This document shows, in pieces, positions 23,745-33,102 of a DNA stretch of 44,818 nt (its first letter is position 1; each line of letters opens with the position of its first letter). The stretch comes from Streptococcus pseudopneumoniae (GTDB taxonomy: Bacteria; Bacillota; Bacilli; Lactobacillales; Streptococcaceae), in contig NZ_JUQX01000072.1 in assembly GCF_001074565.1 (NCBI RefSeq), positions 1 through 44,818 on the forward strand. The letters are read 5' to 3'. The translations under genes were made by a program, and so were the position numbers. Under the pieces are notes generated by a model. The model saw only the letters and a program-made list of their open reading frames with translations. It made no database searches and had not been told where the DNA came from.

Positions 23745-24116
23745 TTGAAGAAAAACTTTCGTGTAAAAAGAGAGAAAGATTTTAAGGCAATTTTCAAGGA
23801 AGGAACAAGTTTTGCCAATCGAAAATTTGTTGTCTACCAATTGGAAAACCAGCAAAACCATTTTCGAGTAGGACTGTCCGTTAGTAAAAAACTGGGGAAT
23901 GCAGTTACCAGAAATCAAATTAAGAGACGAATCCGACATATCATACAAAATGCAAAGGGAAGTCTGGTAGATCATGTCGATTTTGTTGTGATTGCTCGAA
24001 AAGGGGTGGAAACCTTGGAATATGCAGAGATGGAGAAAAATCTACTCCACGTATTAAAGTTATCAAAGATATACCAGGAAGGAAATGGGAGTGAAAAAGA
24101 AACTACAGTTGACTAG
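23745..24116 (+). CDS. rnpA: Ribonuclease P protein component
   Basis: 123 residues from TTG 23745. It assists the RNase P RNA in cutting the 5' leader from tRNA precursors. The family signature [12 protein letters not shown] (the RNR motif, about 64-75) and the N-terminal [19 protein letters not shown] are present. Length equals the pneumococcal protein. The unusual TTG start is also the one used in relatives. It overlaps yidC2 by 26 bp and leads the rnpA-yidC2-jag unit. The ICE sits directly upstream, but the extended -10 promoter is intact. Confidence 0.96.
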   Translation: MKKNFRVKREKDFKAIFKEGTSFANRKFVVYQLENQQNHFRVGLSVSKKLGNAVTRNQIKRRIRHIIQNAKGSLVDHVDFVVIARKGVETLEYAEMEKNLLHVLKLSKIYQEGNGSEKETTVD

Positions 24117-24918
24117 TTTGTTGGGTCTGTCCTTGTTTACCATGACGGCCTGTGCAACAAATGGTACAGCTAGCGATATAACGGCAGATTCGACAGATCT
24201 TTGGAGTAAATTTGTCTATTTTTTTGCTGAAATTATCCGCTTTTTGTCCTTTGACATTAGTATCGGAGTGGGGATTATCCTCTTTACAATCTTGATTCGT
24301 ACGATTCTATTACCAGTCTTTCAGACTCAGATGGTTGCCTCTAGAAAAATGCAAGAGGCTCAACCACGCATCAAGGCTCTGCAAGAACAATATCCGGGTC
24401 GTGATATGGAAAGTAGAACCAAGCTAGACCAGGAGATGCGGAAGGTCTATAAGGAATTGGGGGTCAAACATTCGTCCTCAATTTGGCCGATTCTAATACA
24501 AATGCCGGTCCTTTTGGCTTTGTTCCAAGCCTTGAGTCGAGTGGAATTTTTAAAAACAGGGCATTTCTTATGGGTGAACCTAGGGGGAGTAGACACAAGC
24601 TTTATCCTTCCGATTTTGGCGGCAGTCTTTACCTTCTTGAGCAGTTGGTTATCAAATAAGGCTTTGCCTGAAAGAAGTGGAGCTATGACAGGGATGATGT
24701 ACGGGATGCCGGTACTGATCTTTATCTTTGCCATCTCTGCGCCTAGTGGAGTCGCCTTGTACTGGGCAGTATCCAATGCTTATCAAGTTTTGCAAACCTA
24801 TTTCTTGAACAATCCTTTCAAGATTATTGCTGAAAGAGAAGCGGTAGTCCAAGCAGAAAGAGATTTAGAAGGTAAGAAGAGAAGAGCCTTGAAGAAAGCA
24901 CAGAAAAAGAAAAAATAA
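24091..24918 (+). CDS. yidC2: YidC/Oxa1 membrane protein insertase (lipoprotein form)
   Basis: 275 residues from GTG 24091, chosen because AGGAAG lies at a proper distance; ATG 24085 is too close. A lipobox (FTMTAC, Cys about 21) marks a lipoprotein signal. Five membrane spans follow, and the tail is very basic ([14 protein letters not shown]), as in YidC2, where it contacts ribosomes. It inserts membrane proteins alone or with SecYEG. It overlaps rnpA and is followed 14 bp later by jag, the standard streptococcal arrangement. Confidence 0.93.
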   Translation: MKKKLQLTSLLGLSLFTMTACATNGTASDITADSTDLWSKFVYFFAEIIRFLSFDISIGVGIILFTILIRTILLPVFQTQMVASRKMQEAQPRIKALQEQYPGRDMESRTKLDQEMRKVYKELGVKHSSSIWPILIQMPVLLALFQALSRVEFLKTGHFLWVNLGGVDTSFILPILAAVFTFLSSWLSNKALPERSGAMTGMMYGMPVLIFIFAISAPSGVALYWAVSNAYQVLQTYFLNNPFKIIAEREAVVQAERDLEGKKRRALKKAQKKKK

Positions 24919-24932
24919 GGAGGAATCTGGTA

Positions 24933-25919
24933 ATGGTATTATTTACAGGTTCAACGGTTGAAGAAGCAATCCAAAAAGGGTTGAAAGAATTAAATATTTC
25001 AAGAATGAAGGCCCACATCAAGGTCGTTTCAAAAGAGAAAAAAGGTTTCTTGGGCTTGTTTGGTAAGAAACCAGCTCAAGTTGATATCGAAGCAATCAGT
25101 GAAACAACAGTGATTAAAGCCAATCAACAGGCTGTCAAAGGTGTTCCAAAAGAAGTCAATGAAAAGAATGAGCCAGTGAAAACCGTCAGCGAAGCGACAG
25201 TTGATTTGGGATATGTGGTTGAAGCCATCAAGAAAATTGAAGAAGAAGGCCAAGGTGTCTCTGAAGAGGTCAAGGCTGAAATCTTGAAAAATGAAAAACA
25301 TGCCAGCACGATTTTGGAAGAAACAGGTCATATTTCAATTTTAAATGAACTGCAAGCAGAAGATGTTGCTGAGGAAGTTAAGGCTGCTCCAGAAAAAGAA
25401 GCTGAAACGCAAGAAGTAGCGAGCCAATCGTTGGAAGATTTGGGCTTAAAAGTAGAGCCAAGTTATGATACCGAACAAGTGGCAACAGAAGTAGCTAGCT
25501 ACGTTCAAACCATTGTGGATGATATGGATGTTGAAGGTACGATTTCAAGCGACTACAATCGTCGTACCATCAATCTTCAAATTGACACCAACGAACCAGG
25601 CCGTATTATCGGCTATCATGGAAAAGTCTTGAAGGCCCTTCAGCTCTTGGCACAAAATTATCTTTATAATCGCTATTCAAGAACTTTCTACATTACGATT
25701 AATGTCAATGATTATGTTGAACACCGTGCAGAAGTGTTACAAACCTACGCTCAAAAATTAGCGAATCGCGTTTTGGAGGAAGGTCGTAGCCAGCAAACAG
25801 ATCCAATGTCGAATAGCGAACGCAAGATTATCCATCGCATTATTTCACGCATGGATGGAGTGACTAGCTATTCTGAGGGTGATGAGCCAAATCGTTATGT
25901 TGTCGTAGATACAGAATAA
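24933..25919 (+). CDS. jag: RNA-binding protein Jag / KhpB (EloR)
   Basis: 328 residues. Jag-N domain at 1-50 (FTGSTVEEAIQKGLKELN...KGFLGLFGKKPA), a long acidic linker (about 60-175), a KH domain with the GRIIGYHGK loop (about 222-230), and an R3H domain at the end (NSERKIIHRII). In pneumococcus KhpB/EloR binds RNA with KhpA and controls cell elongation under StkP phosphorylation. All three domains are complete. ATG 24933 follows TAAGGAGGAATC. Confidence 0.95.
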   Translation: MVLFTGSTVEEAIQKGLKELNISRMKAHIKVVSKEKKGFLGLFGKKPAQVDIEAISETTVIKANQQAVKGVPKEVNEKNEPVKTVSEATVDLGYVVEAIKKIEEEGQGVSEEVKAEILKNEKHASTILEETGHISILNELQAEDVAEEVKAAPEKEAETQEVASQSLEDLGLKVEPSYDTEQVATEVASYVQTIVDDMDVEGTISSDYNRRTINLQIDTNEPGRIIGYHGKVLKALQLLAQNYLYNRYSRTFYITINVNDYVEHRAEVLQTYAQKLANRVLEEGRSQQTDPMSNSERKIIHRIISRMDGVTSYSEGDEPNRYVVVDTE

Positions 25920-25921
25920 AC

Positions 25922-25947
25922 AAAATCAGGCTTGACCTGATTTTTTG
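25922..25947 (+). terminator. Terminator of the rnpA-yidC2-jag unit
   Basis: AAATCAGG (25923-25930) pairs with CCTGATTT (25936-25943), loop CTTGA, followed by T residues. Confidence 0.85.
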
Positions 25948-25970
25948 CTAGAAAAAAGGAGAAGAGACCG

Positions 25971-26594
25971 ATGATGGAAACCATCAGAAACTATCTATCT
26001 TACGCGGGGATCCAGTATCGTAATCCAGATAAGTCTGGAGATGAGCGAGAGAAGATGCTGGAATTGCGCCACAAAGGCCAAGAGGCTCGTAAGGCTTTTA
26101 CAAACCTAGCCAAGGCCTTCCAAGCAAGTCATCCCGAATGGGAATTGCAACAGACTAGTCAGTGGATGAATCAAGCGCAGCGCTTGCGACCGCATTTCTG
26201 GGCCTATTTACAGAGAGAGGGGCAGGTAACAGAACCCATGTTGGCGCTGCGTTTGTATGGGGAAGGTTCAGATTTTGGGATTTCCTTAGAAGTCAGTTTC
26301 ATCGAGCGCAAGAAGGATGAGCAGACGCTGAGCAAGCAAGCCAAGGTTTTAGAGTTTCCAGTGGTAGAAGGAATCTATTATCTAGCATACACCGATGGTC
26401 AAAGTCAAAAAGTAGAAGCTAATGAAGAAAACCGTCGGCTCTTACGCGAGAAGGTGCGCAATCAGGAAGTTCGTAAAGTCTTAGTCAAGTCAGATGTTTC
26501 CTTCATTGAAAATCAGTCAGTAGAAGCGATATTGGAGGAGCTAGAAGACGCTTATACTCGCTTGCTCCCGTACTATGAAGTGACGAGGGGATAG
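25971..26594 (+). CDS. Conserved streptococcal protein of unknown function, 207 residues
   Basis: A soluble, charged protein with no signal peptide or membrane span. The first half is helical (KMLELRHKGQEARKAFTNLAKAFQ, WMNQAQRLRPHFWAYLQREG). The second half has strands and a Glu-rich end. I do not recognise a family. It stands alone between the jag terminator and the tkt promoter. Codon use looks like the surrounding core genes. Start ATG 25971; ATG 25974 is equally possible. Confidence 0.7.
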   Translation: MMETIRNYLSYAGIQYRNPDKSGDEREKMLELRHKGQEARKAFTNLAKAFQASHPEWELQQTSQWMNQAQRLRPHFWAYLQREGQVTEPMLALRLYGEGSDFGISLEVSFIERKKDEQTLSKQAKVLEFPVVEGIYYLAYTDGQSQKVEANEENRRLLREKVRNQEVRKVLVKSDVSFIENQSVEAILEELEDAYTRLLPYYEVTRG

Positions 26595-26631
26595 ACAAAT
26601 CAAATCTGTTAGATGAACGCAAATTGTTTTA

Positions 26632-26660
26632 TTGCTATTCTATGCATTTTTTCATATAAT
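26632..26660 (+). promoter_or_regulatory. tkt promoter
   Basis: TTGCTA (26632-26637), a 17-bp spacer and TATAAT (26655-26660), 53 bp before the tkt start. Confidence 0.75.
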
Positions 26661-26712
26661 AGTAAAATAGGTTGTGTGATTCATTAATCACCTCAAAGAG
26701 AAAGGAAATTCT

Positions 26713-28689
26713 ATGTCAAATCTATCTGTTAATGCAATTCGTTTTCTAGGTATTGACGCCATCAACAAAGCAAACTCAGGTCACCCAGGGGTGGTTATGG
26801 GGGCTGCTCCAATGGCCTATAGCCTCTTTACAAAACAACTTCGTATCAATCCTGCTCAACCAAACTGGATCAACCGCGACCGTTTTATTCTTTCAGCAGG
26901 TCACGGCTCTATGCTTCTTTATGCCCTTCTTCACCTTTCTGGTTTTGAAGATGTTAGCATGGACGAGGTCAAGAACTTCCGTCAATGGGGTTCCAAAACA
27001 CCAGGTCACCCAGAATTTGGGCATACAGCAGGGATTGATGCTACTACTGGTCCTTTAGGTCAAGGGATTTCGACTGCCACAGGTTTTGCCCAAGCAGAAC
27101 GTTTTCTAGCAGCAAAATACAATCGCGAAGGCTACAATCTCTTTGATCACTATACTTATGTGATCTGTGGAGATGGTGACTTGATGGAAGGTGTCTCAAG
27201 TGAGGCGGCTTCATACGCAGGTTTGCAAAAACTCGACAAGTTGGTTGTTCTTTATGATTCAAATGACATTAACTTGGATGGTGAGACAAAGGATTCCTTT
27301 ACTGAAAGTGTTCGTGACCGCTACAATGCCTACGGTTGGCACACAGCCTTGGTTGAAGATGGGACAGACTTGGATGCAATCCATGCTGCTATCGAAACAG
27401 CTAAAGCTTCAGGAAAACCGTCTTTGATTGAAGTGAAGACTGTTATTGGATACGGTTCTCCAAATAAACAAGGAACGAATGCGGTACATGGTGCTCCTCT
27501 TGGAGCAGATGAAACTGCGGCTACTCGCCAAGCCCTCGGTTGGGACTATGAACCATTTGAAATCCCAGCTGAAGTTTACGCTGATTTCAAAGAAAATGTT
27601 GCAGACCGTGGTGCATCAGCTTATCAAGCTTGGACAAAACTAGTTGCTGATTATAAAGAAGCTTATCCCGAACTTGCAGCAGAAGTCGAAGCCATCATAG
27701 ACGGACGTGACCCAGTTGAGGTAACTCCAGAAGACTTCCCAGCTCTAGAAAACGGCTTCTCTCAAGCAACTCGTAATTCAAGCCAAGATGCTTTGAACGT
27801 TGTGGCGGCTAAGTTGCCAACCTTCTTAGGTGGATCCGCTGACCTCGCTCACTCAAACATGACTTATATCAAGACTGACGGACTTCAAGATGATGCCAAT
27901 CGCTTGAACCGCAACATTCAGTTTGGTGTGCGTGAATTTGCAATGGGAACGATTTTGAACGGGATGGCCCTTCATGGTGGACTTCGTGTGTACGGAGGTA
28001 CTTTCTTCGTCTTCTCTGACTATGTGAAAGCAGCTGTCCGTTTGTCAGCCTTGCAAGGACTTCCTGTGACTTATGTCTTTACCCACGATTCAATCGCAGT
28101 TGGTGAAGATGGTCCAACTCACGAACCAGTTGAACACCTAGCAGGTCTTCGTGCTATGCCAAATCTCAATGTTTTCCGCCCAGCAGATGCGCGTGAAACT
28201 CAAGCAGCTTGGTACCTTGCGGTGACAAGTGAAAAAACACCAACTGCCCTTGTCTTGACACGTCAAAACTTGACTGTTGAAGAGGGAACAGACTTTGGCA
28301 AGGTTGCTAAAGGTGCCTATGTTGTCTATGAAAATGCAGCAGACTTTGATACGATCTTGATTGCAACAGGTTCTGAGGTAAATCTCGCTGTCGCAGCTGC
28401 CAAAGAATTGGCTGGTCAAGGTGCAAAAGTCCGCGTAGTCAGCATGCCATCTACAGATGTCTTTGACGCACAAGACGCAGCTTATAAGGAAGAAATCCTT
28501 CCAAATGCAGTTCGCCGTCGCGTTGCAGTCGAAATGGGAGCAACTCAAAACTGGTACAAATATGTTGGTCTTGATGGTGCAGTTCTCGGTATTGATACCT
28601 TTGGAGCATCTGCCCCAGCACCAAAAGTATTGGCAGAGTATGGATTTACTGTTGAAAATCTAGTCAAAGTAGTTCAAAACTTGAAATAA
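26713..28689 (+). CDS. tkt: Transketolase
   Basis: 658 residues. A thiamine-diphosphate enzyme that moves two-carbon units between sugar phosphates in the pentose phosphate pathway. The N-terminal TPP domain has [16 protein letters not shown] and the GDGDLMEG motif (about 155). The pyrimidine domain has [15 protein letters not shown] and [15 protein letters not shown]. The C-terminal domain is complete. Full family length. It is a single-gene unit with its own promoter and terminator. Codon use is highly adapted, as expected for an abundant enzyme. RBS AAAGGAAATTCT before ATG 26713. Confidence 0.97.
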   Translation: MSNLSVNAIRFLGIDAINKANSGHPGVVMGAAPMAYSLFTKQLRINPAQPNWINRDRFILSAGHGSMLLYALLHLSGFEDVSMDEVKNFRQWGSKTPGHPEFGHTAGIDATTGPLGQGISTATGFAQAERFLAAKYNREGYNLFDHYTYVICGDGDLMEGVSSEAASYAGLQKLDKLVVLYDSNDINLDGETKDSFTESVRDRYNAYGWHTALVEDGTDLDAIHAAIETAKASGKPSLIEVKTVIGYGSPNKQGTNAVHGAPLGADETAATRQALGWDYEPFEIPAEVYADFKENVADRGASAYQAWTKLVADYKEAYPELAAEVEAIIDGRDPVEVTPEDFPALENGFSQATRNSSQDALNVVAAKLPTFLGGSADLAHSNMTYIKTDGLQDDANRLNRNIQFGVREFAMGTILNGMALHGGLRVYGGTFFVFSDYVKAAVRLSALQGLPVTYVFTHDSIAVGEDGPTHEPVEHLAGLRAMPNLNVFRPADARETQAAWYLAVTSEKTPTALVLTRQNLTVEEGTDFGKVAKGAYVVYENAADFDTILIATGSEVNLAVAAAKELAGQGAKVRVVSMPSTDVFDAQDAAYKEEILPNAVRRRVAVEMGATQNWYKYVGLDGAVLGIDTFGASAPAPKVLAEYGFTVENLVKVVQNLK

Positions 28690-28695
28690 TCGCAG

Positions 28696-28723
28696 AAATC
28701 AGAGTGAAAACTCTGATTTTTTT
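28696..28723 (+). terminator. tkt terminator
   Basis: AAATCAGAG (28696-28704) pairs with CTCTGATTT (28711-28719), then T residues. Confidence 0.88.
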
Positions 28724-28748
28724 ATTGGCATAAAAACAAGGCACAACC

Positions 28749-28777
28749 TTGTAAAAGTAGTTGAAATTTGATATAGT
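28749..28777 (+). promoter_or_regulatory. yajC promoter
   Basis: TTGTAA (28749-28754), 17-bp spacer, TATAGT (28772-28777), 32 bp before the start codon. A short ACAAGG/CCTTGT hairpin overlaps the -35. Confidence 0.6.
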
Positions 28778-28809
28778 AGTCCTATGTAAAATACAAAGGA
28801 GAAAATACT

Positions 28810-29139
28810 ATGGAAAATATTAGTCCAAATTTAACATTTGTGATCATGCTTGTAGGTATGTTTGCCTTGATGTTCTTTATGCAACGTTCTCAAAAGAAAC
28901 AAGCTCAAAAGCGTATGGAAAGCTTGAACAAGCTTCAAAAAGGCTATGAAGTGATCACAATCGGTGGACTCTATGGAACAGTGGACGAAGTAGATACTGA
29001 GAAACGGACAATCGTACTAGACGTAGATGGTGTTTATTTGACTTTTGAATTAGCTGCTATCAAGACAGTGTTGCCACTCAAAGAAGCTGTGACACCAGAA
29101 GGAGCAGTTATCGACGAAAGTGGAGCAATCGAAGAATAA
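28810..29139 (+). CDS. yajC: Preprotein translocase subunit YajC
   Basis: 109 residues. One N-terminal membrane span (about 9-25, FVIMLVGMFALMFFMQR) is followed by the conserved RSQKKQAQKRMESLNKLQKG and GGLYGTVDEVD segments of the YajC family. In other bacteria YajC joins SecDF and helps the Sec translocase. Streptococci lack SecDF, so its exact role here is unclear. It has its own promoter and a terminator that overlaps the stop codon. Confidence 0.93.
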   Translation: MENISPNLTFVIMLVGMFALMFFMQRSQKKQAQKRMESLNKLQKGYEVITIGGLYGTVDEVDTEKRTIVLDVDGVYLTFELAAIKTVLPLKEAVTPEGAVIDESGAIEE

Positions 29140-29165
29140 AACGGGATCCTATCACTCCCGTTTTT
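29139..29165 (+). terminator. yajC terminator
   Basis: AAACGGGA (29139-29146) pairs with TCCCGTTT (29156-29163), then T residues. It starts on the last base of the yajC stop. Confidence 0.82.
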
Positions 29166-29187
29166 CTATGATATGAGAGGAAAAGGG

Positions 29188-29631
29188 ATGAAAAAAATAG
29201 TATTTGTGTGCTTAGGAAATATCTGTCGTAGCCCTATGGCAGAGTTTGTGATGAAGTCCATGACGAGTGATTATCAAGTTGAGAGTCGTGCAACTTCGTC
29301 TTGGGAACATGGCAATCCGATTCATAAGGGAACGCAGGGGATTTTCCAGCAGTATCAGATTCCCTACGACAAAGACAAAACATCGCTTCAGATTGGCAGA
29401 GAAGACTTTGAGTCGTTTGATTATATTATCGGTATGGATGCTTCAAACGTTGCAGATTTGCGTCAAATGTGTCCTCAGGAACAAGAGCACAAGATTTATG
29501 CTTTTGCATCTGAAAGTGTTCCAGATCCATGGTACACAGGAGATTTTGAGGAAACCTATGCGCGCATCACAAGTGGATGCCAAAGCTGGTTAGACCGTTT
29601 AGAAAATGAGAGTGACAATGGAAAAGTTTAA
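29188..29631 (+). CDS. Low-molecular-weight protein-tyrosine phosphatase
   Basis: 147 residues from ATG 29188 (AGAGGAAAAGGG in front; the frame to 29173 is not needed). The P-loop CLGNICRS (CX5R, residues 8-15) lies at the very N-terminus as in all members, and the general-acid aspartate is in the DPWYTGDFEETY motif near the C-terminus. It removes phosphate from phosphotyrosine proteins; substrates are not evident here. Its end overlaps the MORN gene by 14 bp, so the two are coupled, the same pair as in pneumococcus. Confidence 0.92.
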   Translation: MKKIVFVCLGNICRSPMAEFVMKSMTSDYQVESRATSSWEHGNPIHKGTQGIFQQYQIPYDKDKTSLQIGREDFESFDYIIGMDASNVADLRQMCPQEQEHKIYAFASESVPDPWYTGDFEETYARITSGCQSWLDRLENESDNGKV

Positions 29632-30031
29632 AGAAATCTTCGAAAAATATCGAGTATATCTAACTCGCCCGCGTATAGAGATTGCAACCGTTCTTCTAAT
29701 CGTTATCTGCGCCGTGTCAGTTTTTCTATTAAACACACCAAAAAAGGGTGTACTGACACTTGACAATGGTGCGCTTGTTTATGATGGAACCTTGGTAAGA
29801 GGGAAGATGAATGGTCAGGGGACTATGACCTTTGAAAACGGGGACCAATACACAGGAGAGTTCAATAATGGGGCTTTCAATGGTAAAGGAACCTTCCAGT
29901 CCAAATCTGGTTGGAAATACGAAGGCGATTTTGTAAACGGCCAGGCTGAAGGTCAAGGGAAATTGACGACCGAGCAAGAAGTTGTCTATGAAGGAAGCTT
30001 TAAACAAGGCGTTTTCCAACAAAAACAATAA
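29618..30031 (+). CDS. Membrane-anchored MORN-repeat protein
   Basis: 137 residues from ATG 29618 inside the end of the phosphatase gene. One membrane span (about 16-35) is followed by three to four MORN units (YDGTLVRGKMNGQGTMTF, YTGEFNNGAFNGKGTF, YEGDFVNGQAEGQGKL, YEGSFKQGVF). MORN repeats form beta-hairpin stacks used in protein or lipid contact. The protein should face outward. Function is unknown; the fixed pairing with the phosphatase suggests a link. Confidence 0.85.
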   Translation: MEKFKEIFEKYRVYLTRPRIEIATVLLIVICAVSVFLLNTPKKGVLTLDNGALVYDGTLVRGKMNGQGTMTFENGDQYTGEFNNGAFNGKGTFQSKSGWKYEGDFVNGQAEGQGKLTTEQEVVYEGSFKQGVFQQKQ

Positions 30032-30065
30032 CCTCCTGATTAGGGGGTATTCTTACAGACGAAAA

Positions 30066-30079
30066 AGAAAGCGCTTACT
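30066..30079 (+). promoter_or_regulatory. cre-like site (CcpA) upstream of adhE
   Basis: AGAAAGCGCTTACT agrees with the consensus TGNAANCGNNNNCA type in its central AAGCGCTT palindrome, with mismatches at the ends. It lies about 170 bp before the adhE promoter, so control is plausible but distant. Confidence 0.5.
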
Positions 30080-30186
30080 AAATACTTGTTAGCGAAGCAT
30101 CCTCAATGTAGAAAAAGTTTGTGAAATAAAAATATTTTTATTCTAATTTCACAATCATTAGAGTAAAATCCCGTAGTATTGCAGTA

Positions 30187-30204
30187 TTGAGAAATATTTC
30201 ACAA
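30187..30204 (+). promoter_or_regulatory. Rex operator upstream of adhE
   Basis: TTGAGAAATATTTCACAA matches the Rex consensus TTGTGAAnnnnTTCACAA with one mismatch. Further half-sites GTGAAAT/ATTTCAC (30121 and 30146) and TTTGTGAAAT (about 30219) lie nearby. Rex senses NADH/NAD and is known to repress adhE in streptococci. Confidence 0.75.
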
Positions 30205-30241
30205 ATAAATTAAATTTCTTTGTGAAATCTACATGAAACTG

Positions 30242-30270
30242 TTTACAAAGTTTGAAAAAAGAGTTATAAT
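30242..30270 (+). promoter_or_regulatory. adhE promoter
   Basis: TTTACA (30242-30247), 17-bp spacer, TATAAT (30265-30270), 56 bp before the adhE start. Confidence 0.8.
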
Positions 30271-30326
30271 AAACTTGTGAAAAAATTAACAAAGGGTTTA
30301 AATCCTTTAAGGCTATGGAGGAAAAT

Positions 30327-32978
30327 ATGGCTGATAAAAAAACTGTAACACCTGAGCAAAAACAACTCGCTGCTGAAAAGCATGTAGACGGACTAGTACA
30401 AAAAGCTTTGGTTGCGCTTGATGAAATGCGCAAGTTGAACCAGGAACAAGTTGACTACATCGTAGCGAAAGCTTCAGTTGCAGCTCTTGATGCGCACGGT
30501 ATCCTAGCACAACACGCAATTGAAGAAACTGGTCGTGGTGTATTTGAAGATAAGGCGACAAAAAACCTTTTTGCCTGTGAACATGTTGTGAATAACATGC
30601 GCGGAGTTAAAACTGTCGGAGTTATTGAAGAAGATCCCGTTACAGGATTGACTAAGATTGCAGAACCTGTCGGTGTTGTGTGTGGTGTCACTCCAACAAC
30701 AAACCCAACATCAACAGCAATTTTCAAATCATTGATTGCTTTGAAAACACGTAATCCAATCGTGTTTGCCTTCCACCCATCAGCTCAAGAATCTTCTGCT
30801 CATGCAGCACAAATCGTTCGTGATGCGGCGATCGCAGCTGGAGCTCCTGAAAACTGTGTTCAATGGATTACAGAGCCATCTATGGAAGCAACTGGAGCGC
30901 TTATGAACCACGAAGGTATTGCGACTATCCTTGCAACAGGTGGTAATGCCATGGTTAAGGCTGCTTACTCATGTGGGAAGCCAGCTCTTGGGGTAGGTGC
31001 CGGAAACGTTCCCGCCTATATCGAGAAATCAGCTGACCTTCGTCAAGCTGCCCATGACATCGTTATGTCTAAATCATTTGATAATGGTATGGTCTGTGCA
31101 TCAGAGCAAGCGGTTATCATTGATAAAGAAGTATATGACGAATTTGTAGAAGAATTCAAATCATATCACACTTACTTTGTAAACAAAAAAGAAAAAGCCC
31201 TTCTTGAAGAATTCTGTTTTGGCGTTAAAGCAAACAGCAAAAACTGTGCTGGTGCTAAACTAAATGCCAACATCGTTGGTAAACCAGCTACATGGATTGC
31301 AGAACAAGCAGGATTCAGCGTTCCAGAAGGAACAAATATCTTGGCTGCAGAATGTGCAGAAGTAGGACCAAAAGAACCATTGACTCGTGAGAAATTGTCG
31401 CCAGTTATTGCTGTCCTAAAAGCTGAAGATACAGAAGACGGTCTTACAAAAGCTCGTCAAATGGTTGAGTTTAACGGACTTGGTCACTCAGCAGCTATCC
31501 ATACAAAAGACGAAGAGCTTGCTAAACGCTTTGGTACAGAAATCAAAGCTATGCGTATTATCTGGAACTCTCCATCTACTTTCGGTGGTATTGGGGACGT
31601 TTATAATGCCTTCATCCCATCATTAACACTTGGATGTGGTTCATACGGACGCAACTCAGTTGGTGATAACGTGAGCGCTATCAACCTTCTAAACATCAAG
31701 AAAGTAGGGAAACGTAGAAATAATATGCAGTGGTTTAAAGTTCCTTCAAAAATTTACTTCGAACGCAATTCCATCCAATACCTTCAAACATGTGAAGATA
31801 TTGAACGCGTTATGATCGTTACGGACAAATCAATCGAAAAACTCGGTTTCGTTCAACGTGTTATCGATCAATTGAACGCACGTAGCAACCGTGTAACTGT
31901 CCAAGTCTTCTCAGATGTTGAGCCAGATCCAGATATCACAACTGTAGAACGTGGTACTGAAGTGATGAGAGCTTTTGAACCAGATACAATTATCGCTCTT
32001 GGTGGTGGTTCTCCAATGGACGCAGCGAAAGTTATGTGGCTCTTCTATGAACAACCAGAAATCGACTTCCGTGACTTGGTTCAAAAATTCATGGATATCC
32101 GTAAACGTGCCTTCCGCTTCCCATCACTTGGTAAGAAAGCGAAGTACATCGGTATCCCAACAACTTCAGGTACTGGTTCAGAAGTAACACCATTTGCCGT
32201 TATCTCTGATAAGAAAAACAACCGCAAATACCCATTGGCTGACTACTCATTGACACCAACGATTGCGATTGTTGACCCTGCTTTGGTTGAATCAGTTCCA
32301 GATTTCATTACTGCTGACACAGGTATGGACGTCTTGACTCACGCGACTGAAGCCTACACTTCAAACTTCGCTAACGACTACACAGATGGTATTGCCCTTC
32401 AATCAATCAAACTTGTCTTTGAATGGTTGGAAAAATCTGTTAAGACAGCTGACCCAGAAGCTCGTGAAAAAATGCATAATGCTTCTACAATGGCAGGTAT
32501 GGCCTTCGCCAATGCCTTCCTTGGTATGAGCCACTCAATGGCCCACAAGATCGGTGCGGTTCACCATACTGTTCACGGACGTACAAACGCTATCTTGCTT
32601 CCATACGTTATTCGTTACAACGGAACTCGTCCATCTAAGACTACTACATGGCCTAAATACAACTACTGGAAAGCTGATGAGAAATTCCAAGACATCGCGA
32701 AAATGCTTGGCTTGCCTCACTCAACTCCAGAAGAAGCGGTTGAAGCATACGCTAAAGCTGTTTACGAACTTGGTGTTGCAGTAGGTATCAAGATGAACTT
32801 CAAGGATCAAGGAATTGATGAAAAAGTTTGGAAAGACAGCTTGCATGAAATTGCTCTTCTAGCTTATGAAGATCAATGTTCACCTGCTAACCCACGCTTG
32901 CCAATGGTAGCTGACATGGAAGAAATCATGGCAGATGCTTACTATGGTTATGCAGAACGTCCAGGACGTCGTAAATAA
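30327..32978 (+). CDS. adhE: Bifunctional acetaldehyde-CoA / alcohol dehydrogenase
   Basis: 883 residues from ATG 30327 (GGAGGAAAAT in front; ATG 30315 overlaps that site). It reduces acetyl-CoA to acetaldehyde and then ethanol, re-oxidising two NADH. The N-terminal aldehyde dehydrogenase domain (about 15-440) has the Cys nucleophile in NGMVCASEQ. The C-terminal iron alcohol dehydrogenase domain (about 455-870) has GGGSPMDAAK and the metal-binding histidines in MSHSMAHKIGAVHHTVHG. AdhE forms filaments (spirosomes). Length equals the pneumococcal enzyme. Upstream Rex and cre-like sites tie it to redox state and sugar supply. Confidence 0.97.
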   Translation: MADKKTVTPEQKQLAAEKHVDGLVQKALVALDEMRKLNQEQVDYIVAKASVAALDAHGILAQHAIEETGRGVFEDKATKNLFACEHVVNNMRGVKTVGVIEEDPVTGLTKIAEPVGVVCGVTPTTNPTSTAIFKSLIALKTRNPIVFAFHPSAQESSAHAAQIVRDAAIAAGAPENCVQWITEPSMEATGALMNHEGIATILATGGNAMVKAAYSCGKPALGVGAGNVPAYIEKSADLRQAAHDIVMSKSFDNGMVCASEQAVIIDKEVYDEFVEEFKSYHTYFVNKKEKALLEEFCFGVKANSKNCAGAKLNANIVGKPATWIAEQAGFSVPEGTNILAAECAEVGPKEPLTREKLSPVIAVLKAEDTEDGLTKARQMVEFNGLGHSAAIHTKDEELAKRFGTEIKAMRIIWNSPSTFGGIGDVYNAFIPSLTLGCGSYGRNSVGDNVSAINLLNIKKVGKRRNNMQWFKVPSKIYFERNSIQYLQTCEDIERVMIVTDKSIEKLGFVQRVIDQLNARSNRVTVQVFSDVEPDPDITTVERGTEVMRAFEPDTIIALGGGSPMDAAKVMWLFYEQPEIDFRDLVQKFMDIRKRAFRFPSLGKKAKYIGIPTTSGTGSEVTPFAVISDKKNNRKYPLADYSLTPTIAIVDPALVESVPDFITADTGMDVLTHATEAYTSNFANDYTDGIALQSIKLVFEWLEKSVKTADPEAREKMHNASTMAGMAFANAFLGMSHSMAHKIGAVHHTVHGRTNAILLPYVIRYNGTRPSKTTTWPKYNYWKADEKFQDIAKMLGLPHSTPEEAVEAYAKAVYELGVAVGIKMNFKDQGIDEKVWKDSLHEIALLAYEDQCSPANPRLPMVADMEEIMADAYYGYAERPGRRK

Positions 32979-32992
32979 TCGTTTATCAGCCT

Positions 32993-33021
32993 AGAGACAG
33001 GAGAAATCCTGTCTCTTTTTT
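32993..33021 (+). terminator. adhE terminator
   Basis: AGAGACAGGA (32993-33002) pairs with TCCTGTCTCT (33007-33016), loop GAAA, then T residues. Confidence 0.92.
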
Positions 33022-33048
33022 GTACATTATTTTGAAAAATGGTATAAT
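33020..33048 (+). promoter_or_regulatory. Promoter of the ComR-like regulator gene
   Basis: TTGTAC (33020-33025), 17-bp spacer, TATAAT (33043-33048). The -35 starts within the T-run of the adhE terminator. Confidence 0.65.
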
Positions 33049-33102
33049 AAGCGTATATATTTATTTGAATATCAAACATTTTTATGACATTGTGAGGAAG
33101 AA

